64,000 nt of DNA from an uncultured Flavobacteriales bacterium. GTDB lineage: Bacteria > Bacteroidota > Bacteroidia > CAIKAF01. Position 1 is the stretch's first letter; the number at the start of each line of letters is the position of its first letter. Shown here in pieces: positions 1-8,963 of this stretch. A program made the translations under genes and the position numbers. Location of the stretch: assembly GCA_903837495.1 (NCBI GenBank), contig CAILUT010000021.1, forward strand, positions 1 to 64,000, read 5' to 3'. The notes below the pieces were generated by a model that saw nothing but the letters and a program-made list of their open reading frames with translations, made no database searches and was not told the DNA's origin.

Positions 1-1721
1 TGATTTACTAAGTCCACAACAGAATGCATGCCCTTGGTAAAAAGGCCTTGTTGAACCAAGACATTGTCGGCGGATTTTTTATTGAGTTTTTGGCTAAACT
101 TTTCAAGGGTAATTTTACCTGCCACCAGTTTGTCGGCCAATTTCCTTGCTTCTTGTTCAATGGCTTCGTTCTTGCAATCAATCACAATGGCCTCGCTCCG
201 CACATCCCACATGTACCTGTTCTTATTTTGTTCGTGGAAGGCAATTAAGCCTATCGTATCGCGAACCGAACGCTTCCATACTTTTTCATCCATTAAGCTG
301 AACAACAGAATTCCTTCACGGTATTCATTCATCAAATAGCGGAATTTGATGTTTTCTTTGGGCAATTGTTCTTCTTTGTACGAGAGCAGGACAGATTCTA
401 CAAAAGGTTTTAGCACCTGATTTTCAAATGAGCAGGCGTCTTTTTGTTGAACTGTTTTTCGCTCAGCCTGTACGTAATCCAGCAAGGTTTGAACGGTCAG
501 TTGGGTTTCGGCAAAACGGGCCAAAACCACGTTTGAGTGGGCACTTAAGGTTTCCGTTGTATAATCTCCTTGAGCGTTGGCCAAGAATCCAAGGTCTTTT
601 TTCAACCAGCTAAATGCGTAATCCTTTTTTAATTTTTCTACAAAAGCATCTGCGGGTTGTTTCCAGCGTGTAGATTTGGCCAACATTTTTTTCAAATCCG
701 ATTCAAAATCTTTAAAACTTGGAATGCCGGCTTGTTTTTCTAGGCGCAGAACGTGGAAACCTTGGGGGGTTTTAATAACCTCAGAAACATCGGCAATAGA
801 CACCAATGAAAAAGCAGCGTCTTCAAAAGAGGGGATGTATTCGTTGATTCCGAACGGTTCTAAAATACCACCCCGGCTGGAGTTTTGGTAGTTTTCCGAG
901 TAATTTCGCACCAAGGCTTCCCAGGGTTCGCCTGCTTTGGCCTTTTGCTTCGCTTCTTCCGCTTTGGCTTTGGCCTTGGCGTTCATTTCTGAATCTTCGC
1001 TGCTCGAAATGAATATATGAGAAACCTGTACCCGGCCTCTGGCAGGCCGTTCTTGTTCCACATATATAAGGTGGTATCCCAAAGAAGAGCGGACTGGATT
1101 TGAAACTTTTCCGATTGGGGTAGAAAACGCCGCGGTTTCAAATGCCCAAGAAATCGACGGCGAGCCGGTAATCCAGCCCAATTCGCCCCCGTTCAACCGA
1201 CCAATACTGTCTTGACTCACTTGTTTAACCGCATCGGCAAAACTTAAGCTTCCTTTATTGATGCGTGCGGCCACTTTCTGCAATTGATTGAAGGCTAAAA
1301 GACTGTCCTTCTCGGATGCACATTTGGGCAATCGAACTAAAATTTGACGAATCTTCCTGTCCTTCAACATGCGTTGATAGGTGGTTCTAACCATATTATT
1401 CTCAACAGAGGTGTCTCGAAGAAAGGGCTGTGCCAATTGCTTTACATAGGCATTTAATTCCCGATTAAAAGCGGCCGAGGTGTCCATTCCCAATTGCTTT
1501 GCTTCAAACACCTTAAGTTTGAAAATTCGAAACAAATCCAGGTATTCATCCAATTCGGCTTTGCTTGTTTTTTTCTCTTGATTGTTTTTCCTGAAAATCG
1601 CGTTAAACTCCTCAAGAGTAACCTGCTCGGAGCCAACGGTCATCACAACCGCGTTCTGATTTTGAGCAGATAAAAGAGCACAGGCCATAAGACCTGATAA
1701 AATCAACCATGAAGTTTTCAT
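1..1721 (-). CDS. PpiC/SurA-type peptidylprolyl isomerase (3' end outside window)
   Basis: The reading frame runs from an ATG at 1721 to the left edge without a stop, giving about 573 residues, and it continues beyond the window. It starts with a signal peptide (MKTSWLILSGLMACALLSAQ) and so should act in the periplasm. Two parvulin rotamase domains are visible. The first covers about residues 125-230 (IRQILVRLPK, then GGELGWITG and GYHLIYVEQ). The second covers about 230-330 (VSHIFISS, then SRGGILEPFG and TPQGFHVLRLE). This is the usual layout of Bacteroidota periplasmic foldases, which are about 650 residues long. The expected role is folding of outer-membrane or secreted proteins. It lies downstream of guaB on the same strand but has its own promoter-like sequence at 1745-1776. 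The family is certain; SurA-like or PpiD-like cannot be decided. Confidence 0.9.
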   Translation of the reverse strand, partial: MKTSWLILSGLMACALLSAQNQNAVVMTVGSEQVTLEEFNAIFRKNNQEKKTSKAELDEYLDLFRIFKLKVFEAKQLGMDTSAAFNRELNAYVKQLAQPFLRDTSVENNMVRTTYQRMLKDRKIRQILVRLPKCASEKDSLLAFNQLQKVAARINKGSLSFADAVKQVSQDSIGRLNGGELGWITGSPSISWAFETAAFSTPIGKVSNPVRSSLGYHLIYVEQERPARGRVQVSHIFISSSEDSEMNAKAKAKAEEAKQKAKAGEPWEALVRNYSENYQNSSRGGILEPFGINEYIPSFEDAAFSLVSIADVSEVIKTPQGFHVLRLEKQAGIPSFKDFESDLKKMLAKSTRWKQPADAFVEKLKKDYAFSWLKKDLGFLANAQGDYTTETLSAHSNVVLARFAETQLTVQTLLDYVQAERKTVQQKDACSFENQVLKPFVESVLLSYKEEQLPKENIKFRYLMNEYREGILLFSLMDEKVWKRSVRDTIGLIAFHEQNKNRYMWDVRSEAIVIDCKNEAIEQEARKLADKLVAGKITLEKFSQKLNKKSADNVLVQQGLFTKGMHSVVDLVN

Positions 1722-1744
1722 TGTTCTTACATTTTTAAGGCCTA

Positions 1745-1776
1745 CGAAGGTACAAAATCGAAGGGAATCGAGGCAA
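1745..1776 (-). promoter_or_regulatory. Bacteroidota-type promoter for the prolyl isomerase gene
   Basis: On the minus strand TACCTTCG (1752-1745) matches the -7 consensus TAnnTTTG except for one base. A TTG at 1776-1774 lies 21 bases upstream, as expected for the -33 element. The start codon is 23 bases further on. Confidence 0.6.
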
Positions 1777-1874
1777 GGGAAAAAATCCCTTTTAGGACGA
1801 AGCAAATCGGGTCAATGGGAAAAGGGCAAAGGTTGAATTCGGAATGCGGATGAAAGGGCCGTTTCTGCTAAGGC

Positions 1875-3380
<1,506 letters not shown>

Positions 3381-3393
3381 TTATCAAGCGATG

Positions 3394-3464
3394 CCATCTT
3401 ATAACAGATGGAAAGAACTTGAAGTTGAAAATGTAAGGAACTGGAATAATTGCTTGCAAAGGTA
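3394..3464 (-). promoter_or_regulatory. guaB promoter (-7 element) and leader hairpin
   Basis: TACCTTTG at 3464-3457 (minus strand) is an exact TAnnTTTG -7 element about 107 bases before the guaB ATG; no good -33 TTG was seen. The leader contains a perfect 6-bp hairpin (CCATCT, six-base loop, AGATGG; 3411-3394) with no T run. It is too small to assign to a known riboswitch. Confidence 0.45.
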
Positions 3465-3521
3465 CGACCTCAAATTGGTTCGTCCGTCCTTTTTGGATTA
3501 AATTTTAAGTTCTTGTGCGGT

Positions 3522-4994
3522 TCAATCCCTTCCCGTTTTGTAGATCGCTTGACCTTGTTCAAATCCAATAATGCGGACCCTTCGGTTTAAACCGGCAGCC
3601 CCCGAAATGGAATTTGAACTGAAATCAAACCGCAGATTTGGCCGGTCGCCATCGGTACTTTTAATGGCTTCCACCCAATTTCTGTCCTCTAAAAAGAAGG
3701 ATTTCATAAACACATGCGATGCCAATAGGTAGCCCATTTCGGCATAGGCATCGGGCCAGGCATGGAAAAAAGCCTTGTACCGTTCGGGCCAAGAAGAACC
3801 ATCTAGGGGAAATTCCAAGAAATGAGAGGGAGCCAAAATGTGGATGTTAAATTTTTGATAATAACCCACCTCCATCACTTGAAAATTGAGCCAGTCATCG
3901 GGTACAAGCAACTGTACATTTCGAGTATTTACAGAGGAGCGCGTTAAACCGGTTAGGATATTCCGAACCCGCAATTCATTCGAAACGAACAAGGCGAACA
4001 GGGATTCCCGGCCCCCTGCAGTTTGTGCCGAAATTCCAGATCCGGAAGCTTCGCAGGTGGAGAAGGGTATTCCTTTTTTTCTCAATTCACTAACAACCTG
4101 AGATCGAAGCAAACTGTCTTTGCCAATAGAGGCTTTTGAAAGGAAAATAGAACTGTTTGGGTTTTGATTGTGAAATCCTGAAATATAGGTTGTCCAAGCT
4201 TCAACTTCAGAATGATTCACTTTGAACTCGGTTTTCGATTTAGGCTCCCATTGTTTTGAAAAAGGGGAAAAAATCGGAATGTTTTGCTGTGTAATTTTGG
4301 GGCTTATTCGGGCATAATTTTGCGTCAAAAAAGGGCCAAAGACCAAAGTTGGCTTGCCGCCCTCAAAGCCATTAAAGGGCTCAAATTCATTGTACACGGT
4401 TAAGGAAAGGCCGCCTGTAAGGCTATCCGACCAATCGGACATGGCCAATTGCACCCCTTCCATAAAAGAAAGTGCGACTTCAAAATACTCTGGCTTTGTT
4501 TCGTCAAAAGGGGCAAAAAGGGCAATGTTAATTTTATTTGAGGAAGGGGTGGCAGGCCTTTCCATCTTGGTTTTTTCAGGAACTGCGGTTTCCTCTTGCC
4601 GTTTAATTGGGACTCGAATTTTTTGACCGCTGAACAATCCCGTTTCCAATAAAGTGGGATTCAACAGGTACAAAGTGTCTATGGAGCATGCGTATTTATT
4701 GCTTATACCATAAATAGATTCACCTAAAACAACCGTATGGAATAGGCTGGATTTTGATTCCTCTACATCAGGCCTTGGTGTTTGAATTCGGGGAATGCAA
4801 ACTGAGGCTGCTTCTTGCAACGGCAAGCCAATGCCGGGATTTGCAGACAGCAATTGGTCAACCGTACAACCGTTGGCCCGGGCTATGCCGTACAAGGTTT
4901 CGCCCTTTAAAACAAGGTGAATCTTTGAGCAGTCTTGAGCATGCATGGACAAGACCGAAAAAAGCGCTAGAATTAGAACTTTAATGCGAAACAT
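3522..4994 (-). CDS. LysM-domain protein with periplasmic-binding-protein-like C-terminal domain
   Basis: The chosen start (MFRIKVLILALF) gives a clean signal peptide ending in SMHAQ and a mature protein of about 470 residues. An upstream ATG at 5000 and one inside guaA (5033) are possible but less natural; TACCTTTA ends five bases before the chosen ATG. Two LysM peptidoglycan-binding modules follow: HLVLKGETLYGIARANGCTV with its partner half, and HTVVLGESIYGISNKYACSI, together about residues 24-130. After a linker, a domain of about 330 residues (NKINIALFAPFDETKPEYFE, ALSFMEGVQLAM) resembles type I periplasmic binding proteins. The catalytic or ligand role is unknown; cell-wall anchoring is inferred from LysM. 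It sits between guaA and guaB on the same strand. Confidence 0.85.
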   Translation of the reverse strand: MFRIKVLILALFSVLSMHAQDCSKIHLVLKGETLYGIARANGCTVDQLLSANPGIGLPLQEAASVCIPRIQTPRPDVEESKSSLFHTVVLGESIYGISNKYACSIDTLYLLNPTLLETGLFSGQKIRVPIKRQEETAVPEKTKMERPATPSSNKINIALFAPFDETKPEYFEVALSFMEGVQLAMSDWSDSLTGGLSLTVYNEFEPFNGFEGGKPTLVFGPFLTQNYARISPKITQQNIPIFSPFSKQWEPKSKTEFKVNHSEVEAWTTYISGFHNQNPNSSIFLSKASIGKDSLLRSQVVSELRKKGIPFSTCEASGSGISAQTAGGRESLFALFVSNELRVRNILTGLTRSSVNTRNVQLLVPDDWLNFQVMEVGYYQKFNIHILAPSHFLEFPLDGSSWPERYKAFFHAWPDAYAEMGYLLASHVFMKSFFLEDRNWVEAIKSTDGDRPNLRFDFSSNSISGAAGLNRRVRIIGFEQGQAIYKTGRD

Positions 4995-4999
4995 AGGCA

Positions 5000-5007
5000 T
5001 AAAGGTA
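5000..5007 (-). promoter_or_regulatory. -7-like element immediately upstream of the LysM gene
   Basis: TACCTTTA reads 5007-5000 on the minus strand and ends five bases before the ATG at 4994, in the short gap after guaA. The last base deviates from TAnnTTTG and no -33 TTG is seen at the right distance, so this is tentative. It would give a nearly leaderless transcript. Confidence 0.35.
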
Positions 5008-5023
5008 CATATACTATCAAGAA

Positions 5024-6559
5024 TCATTCCCATTCTATGGTAGCGGGTGGTTTTGAGCTGATGTCATAAACAACGCGATTGATGCCTCTGACCTGATTGA
5101 TGATTTTATTGGCTACCCCTTTTAAGAATCCCTCTGGAAATTCAAACACATCGGCGGTCATTCCATCGGTACTGCTAACAGCTCGAAGGGCTACTACCTT
5201 TTCATAGGTACGCTCATCGCCCATGACGCCTACAGAACGAATTGGCAATAAAATAGCTCCTGCCTGCCAAATGGCATCGTACAGATTGGCCTCTTGAAGG
5301 GCTTGAATGTAGATGGCATCGGCCTGTTGCAGCAAGGCTATATTTTCTGGGGTAATGTCGCCCAAGCATCGAATGGCCAATCCGGGACCCGGAAAAGGGT
5401 GTCGGTTGATAAAGGTAGCCGGTATTCCAAGGGAATTGCCTACTCTTCGAACTTCGTCTTTAAACAAAGAACGAAGGGGTTCAACCAATCCCATTTTCAT
5501 TGCTGCGGGCAAGCCCCCTACATTGTGGTGGCTTTTTATGGTAACCGAGGGGCCTGTAACCGATACCGATTCAATCACATCGGGATAAATGGTGCCCTGG
5601 GCCAGCCAATGTATGGGATGTGGTATGGCTTTGGCTTCCGATTCAAAAACCCGAATAAAAAGTTCACCGATGGTTTTTCGTTTGGCTTCTGGATCGGTTT
5701 TGCCCGATAAGGCATCCAGAAAAAGGGAAGCTGCATCGGCACGTTTAACCGAAAGCCCCAAATCGGAATACGTTTCCATCACCCGATCGGCTTCACCCAA
5801 TCTAAGCAAACCATTGTCAACAAATATGCAATGCAGTTGCTCCCCAATGGCTTTATGCAGCAGTATGGCTGCCACCGTTGAATCTACGCCTCCACTCAAA
5901 GCCAAAATGACATGGTCTTTCCCAACCTGCTTGCGTATTTTCTCGGTAATTTCCTGAATAAAATGGCCTTCTGTCCAATCGCCGGTACATCCACAAATGG
6001 CATAGGCAAAGTTTTGAAGCAATAGAGCTCCGTCATTGCTGTGAACTACTTCTGGGTGAAACTGAAGACCAAACCAAGGTTTAGATTGGTGTTGAAATGC
6101 AGCCACCGGAATTTCGGGCGTTTTGGCCGTCAAGCTAAAGGCATTGGGCAAAGTCTGAATGCTATCGCCATGCGACATCCAAACCGTTGAACCCGATTGA
6201 ATGCCCGAGAAAAGCAGGTTTGTTTCAACTAAATCCAATTTGGCTCTTCCGTATTCCCGGTGCTTGGACGCCGCAACAATACCTCCGTGGGCATGCACAA
6301 GCCATTGGGCACCATAGCAAATCCCCAAAACGGGCACACCTAGATTCAGCCAGCCCAAATCGGGAATCAAAGGTTGTTCTTGCCGTACGGAGGCTGGGCT
6401 TCCCGACAAGATAATCCCATTGATTCCGGTGGTATTTATGGATTGAACTGCGGAATGAAAAGGCAGAATTTCGCAATACACCTTTAGCTCTCTTAATCTT
6501 CTTGCAATAAGTTGGGTGTATTGAGACCCAAAATCTAAGATGAGTATTTTGTCAGACAT
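5024..6559 (-). CDS. guaA: GMP synthase (glutamine-hydrolysing)
   Basis: This 511-residue enzyme aminates XMP to GMP using glutamine and ATP. The N-terminal class I amidotransferase domain (about 1-195) carries the nucleophile Cys81 in GVPVLGICYGAQ and the His of FGLQFHPEVVHS. The ATP pyrophosphatase domain has the SGGVDST P-loop near residue 220. The C-terminal dimerisation domain ends in the family-typical KPPATIEWE. All catalytic motifs are present and the length is standard. It starts 26 bases after the stop of the PD40/OmpA gene on the same strand, so the two may be co-transcribed. Confidence 0.98.
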   Translation of the reverse strand: MSDKILILDFGSQYTQLIARRLRELKVYCEILPFHSAVQSINTTGINGIILSGSPASVRQEQPLIPDLGWLNLGVPVLGICYGAQWLVHAHGGIVAASKHREYGRAKLDLVETNLLFSGIQSGSTVWMSHGDSIQTLPNAFSLTAKTPEIPVAAFQHQSKPWFGLQFHPEVVHSNDGALLLQNFAYAICGCTGDWTEGHFIQEITEKIRKQVGKDHVILALSGGVDSTVAAILLHKAIGEQLHCIFVDNGLLRLGEADRVMETYSDLGLSVKRADAASLFLDALSGKTDPEAKRKTIGELFIRVFESEAKAIPHPIHWLAQGTIYPDVIESVSVTGPSVTIKSHHNVGGLPAAMKMGLVEPLRSLFKDEVRRVGNSLGIPATFINRHPFPGPGLAIRCLGDITPENIALLQQADAIYIQALQEANLYDAIWQAGAILLPIRSVGVMGDERTYEKVVALRAVSSTDGMTADVFEFPEGFLKGVANKIINQVRGINRVVYDISSKPPATIEWE

Positions 6560-6585
6560 AATGCGAATGAAGCCGGGAAGGCCTA

Positions 6586-8538
6586 TTAGGGTTTTAAAAT
6601 AAGAAACTCGGTGCGGCGGTTTTTTGACCGGCCATCGGCCGTTGAATTTGGTGCTATTGGTTTCGTTGAACCATAGCCTTTGGCTTCAATGCGCTGAGAA
6701 TCCACACCGAAATCCATCAAAAGTTGCTTTACTCCATTGGCCCTGTCTGAAGAAAGGGTTAGATTCGCCTCTGAATCGCCTACATTATCGGTATGACCTT
6801 GAATAGCAATTCGAGCCGTTTTGTTTTTATTCAACCAACGTGCAAAAGCCTTTAGGTAGGTTTTGGCCTTCGGGCTAAGTGCGGTGCTGCTGGTTTCGAA
6901 ATAAAGTTCAGAAAGGGTAAAGGCAGCGCCTTCGCTTACTTTGCCGGTGGTCAGGGAAAGGGTATCGTTTAAAATTTCTTTGCTGATGGCTTTTGCCGAG
7001 AAAGCCAAGTTTGGCGATTCGACAGAAATAATATGTTCCTCGTTTGACCTCAATATGGCTACAAACTCTCCGTCCCGTTGATCTGCCTCGATGGTGGTTT
7101 TTTGCTGTGTGGATTCATTAAACACCTCGATGCTCCCCCCAATCCGTTGCCCATCGTTGTCTTTCAACACGCCTCTAACCACAACCACTTCGGCAGGTCT
7201 AGCCTCCTCGTACAAATCAAAGGAGTACACGTCCAATCCTCCTGGGCCGATGTTCTTTCCCTCTTTTGATGCGAGGTTGTTCGAGGAAAAATAACCTGTT
7301 TTTCCGTCTAAGGAAACAAAAAAACTAACCTCATCGGCCTCGGTATTGATAGGGTTCCCAATGTTCACTGGTTTTTCCCAGCTTCCATCGGTTTTGCGGC
7401 GGGTGTAAAACACATCGTAGCCGCCAATATTGTCGTGGCCTTTGGACGAAAAATAAAGGGTTTGAGAATCGGAATGCAAGAAGGGCGTAAGTTCGTTTTT
7501 GTCGGTATTTAAAACGGCTCCAAGGTTTTTGGGTGGTCCCCACTGATTGGTTTGTGGGTTTCTTTCAGACATGTATAAATCGGTTCCGCCCAAACCTCCT
7601 GGGCGATTGGAAGAAAAAATAAGGGTATTCCCATCGTAAGAAATGGTAGGTTGAGAATCCCAATGCGCAGAATTGATGTTTTGGCTTACCCTTTGAAGGG
7701 CGGACCAAGCGAAACCTTCCCAATGGCTAAACCAAAGGTCGCAGGCTTGGTATTCGTTGTTGGGGCACACCACAAAGTACATGGTTTTATTGTCGGCCGT
7801 TAAGGCGGCGGCTCCGTTGGTGTGGCCTTGGTTGAAAGGGCTTAGCATTTCTTCTGCTGTGGACCAAGTATTGTTTCCTTGAGATTTAGAACGGTAAAAG
7901 ACTTCAACCCCAACCGGCGCTTTGGCGACGGAACCGCCAAATGCACTTGGGCTTCGGTTTTCTTTTCGGGTAAAAAACAAAAAGGTGTTGTCGGGCGATA
8001 AGGAGGCCGAGTATTCATCGCCTGGGGTGCATACACCACGAACAAAGCTGGGATTAAAATCGACCGATTTTTTAAACAGATCTTCTTTTTTCTTGAGTTC
8101 AGGCAAGGCAGATTTCACTTCTTCGTAATGGGAGTCTGAGATGTCATCTCGTTTTAAAAAGGTTTCCCAGGCGAGAATGGTTTGGCCATACTCCTTTTTT
8201 TCAAGCTGGGCTTTCCCAAGAAAATAGAACACATCTGGGTGGAGGCCAGGGCATTGTTCAGCAACCACCTTAAAATGCTCCAACGACTCCTCTTTCATGT
8301 TGTTGGTCCAGGTGCGGCGCCCCAATTCCCAAGCGGCGATGTAGTGGTTGGGTTCTAATTCTAAGGTTTTACGCAGCAGCATTCTAGCCTCACCTTGCAC
8401 GTCTGACTTTAAGGCCTTTTTCAGTATTTTTTCGGCCTCTTTGTTGCTCAATTCAGGGCAGCCTTCCAAATTGACTTTCTGAGCGTGTATGGCGAAGAAG
8501 CTTAATAAAAAAGCAGCAGCAGCAAATAGATTTCGCAT
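6586..8538 (-). CDS. TPR-PD40-OmpA family envelope protein
   Basis: From the ATG at 8538 (MRNLFAAAAFLLSFFAIHAQ, a signal peptide) this is a 650-residue exported protein. Domains in order: TPR-like helices at about 35-140; PD40/WD40-like beta-propeller repeats at about 165-440 (SLSPDNTFLFFTRKENR, YDGNTLIFSSNRPGGLGGTDLY, LYFSSKGHDNIGGYDVFY); a carboxypeptidase-regulatory-like beta domain at about 450-530; and a C-terminal OmpA peptidoglycan-binding domain (IQGHTDNVGDSEANL, RSKNRRTEF). This order matches PorE, which links the T9SS ring to peptidoglycan, but many paralogues share it. It precedes guaA by 26 bases. A longer open frame upstream lacks a signal-peptide start. Confidence 0.88.
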   Translation of the reverse strand: MRNLFAAAAFLLSFFAIHAQKVNLEGCPELSNKEAEKILKKALKSDVQGEARMLLRKTLELEPNHYIAAWELGRRTWTNNMKEESLEHFKVVAEQCPGLHPDVFYFLGKAQLEKKEYGQTILAWETFLKRDDISDSHYEEVKSALPELKKKEDLFKKSVDFNPSFVRGVCTPGDEYSASLSPDNTFLFFTRKENRSPSAFGGSVAKAPVGVEVFYRSKSQGNNTWSTAEEMLSPFNQGHTNGAAALTADNKTMYFVVCPNNEYQACDLWFSHWEGFAWSALQRVSQNINSAHWDSQPTISYDGNTLIFSSNRPGGLGGTDLYMSERNPQTNQWGPPKNLGAVLNTDKNELTPFLHSDSQTLYFSSKGHDNIGGYDVFYTRRKTDGSWEKPVNIGNPINTEADEVSFFVSLDGKTGYFSSNNLASKEGKNIGPGGLDVYSFDLYEEARPAEVVVVRGVLKDNDGQRIGGSIEVFNESTQQKTTIEADQRDGEFVAILRSNEEHIISVESPNLAFSAKAISKEILNDTLSLTTGKVSEGAAFTLSELYFETSSTALSPKAKTYLKAFARWLNKNKTARIAIQGHTDNVGDSEANLTLSSDRANGVKQLLMDFGVDSQRIEAKGYGSTKPIAPNSTADGRSKNRRTEFLILKP

Positions 8539-8564
8539 GAAAAGGATGCATTTTTTGCAGAAAC

Positions 8565-8572
8565 CAAAAGTA
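8565..8572 (-). promoter_or_regulatory. -7 element upstream of the PD40/OmpA gene
   Basis: TACTTTTG reads 8572-8565 on the minus strand, a full TAnnTTTG match 26 bases before the ATG at 8538. No convincing -33 TTG was found. Confidence 0.45.
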
Positions 8573-8750
8573 CAATTCAAATACCAATGAAACGGGGGGA
8601 GGCTCACAAAATTGCTTAAACAGGGTGTTGTGTATAAATCGAAATGCGGCCGGGCAACGCAGGTCGAAATTGCTGTTGAAGGTTGTTGGAGGATGCAGCA
8701 AACCTGAGTAGTATTGAATTTCAGGCACTTGTCTATTTTTTACCCATTTT

Positions 8751-8781
8751 TTTGTTCACAATATTAATTCCCCTACATTTG
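8751..8781 (+). promoter_or_regulatory. tRNA-Lys promoter
   Basis: TTTG (8751-8754), a 19-base spacer and TACATTTG (8774-8781) match the Bacteroidota -33/-7 consensus exactly. Transcription would begin just before the tRNA at 8801. Confidence 0.75.
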
Positions 8782-8800
8782 CACTCCGATTTTAAAGCCT

Positions 8801-8873
8801 GAATCCTTAGCTCAGTTGGCAGAGCACAACACTTTTAATGTTGGGGTCCTGGGTTCGAACCCCAGAGGATTCA
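8801..8873 (+). tRNA. tRNA-Lys (anticodon UUU)
   Basis: A complete 73-base cloverleaf. The 7-bp acceptor stem is GAATCCT/AGGATTC with discriminator A. The D-arm is AGCTCAGTTGGCAGAGC. The anticodon stem CAACA/TGTTG encloses the loop CTTTTAA, giving anticodon TTT, and the T-arm contains GGTTCGAACCC. The 3' CCA is not encoded. It is a single-gene unit with its own promoter and terminator. Its U34 is a known type of substrate for MnmE-dependent modification. Confidence 0.97.
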
Positions 8874-8876
8874 CAC

Positions 8877-8901
8877 AACCGCCTTAGGGCGGTTTTTTTT
8901 T
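8877..8901 (+). terminator. Rho-independent terminator of tRNA-Lys
   Basis: The hairpin AACCGCC-TTAG-GGCGGTT (8877-8894) is followed by an unbroken T run to 8901. It starts four bases after the tRNA. Confidence 0.92.
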
Positions 8902-8915
8902 GCTTTCGATTTTGC

Positions 8916-8923
8916 TACCTTCG
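8916..8923 (+). promoter_or_regulatory. -7-like element upstream of acnA
   Basis: TACCTTCG lies 40 bases before the acnA ATG. It deviates from TAnnTTTG at one base and has no TTG at the usual -33 distance, so it is tentative. Confidence 0.4.
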
Positions 8924-8963
8924 CGGTTGAACGATGATTGTACGTTAAACGCTGAATTGCATT

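Noticed and set aside
8628-8800. A possible extra small gene or RNA between the PD40/OmpA gene and tRNA-Lys.
   Set aside because: Apart from the tRNA promoter, no reading frame with a plausible start or conserved structure could be supported.
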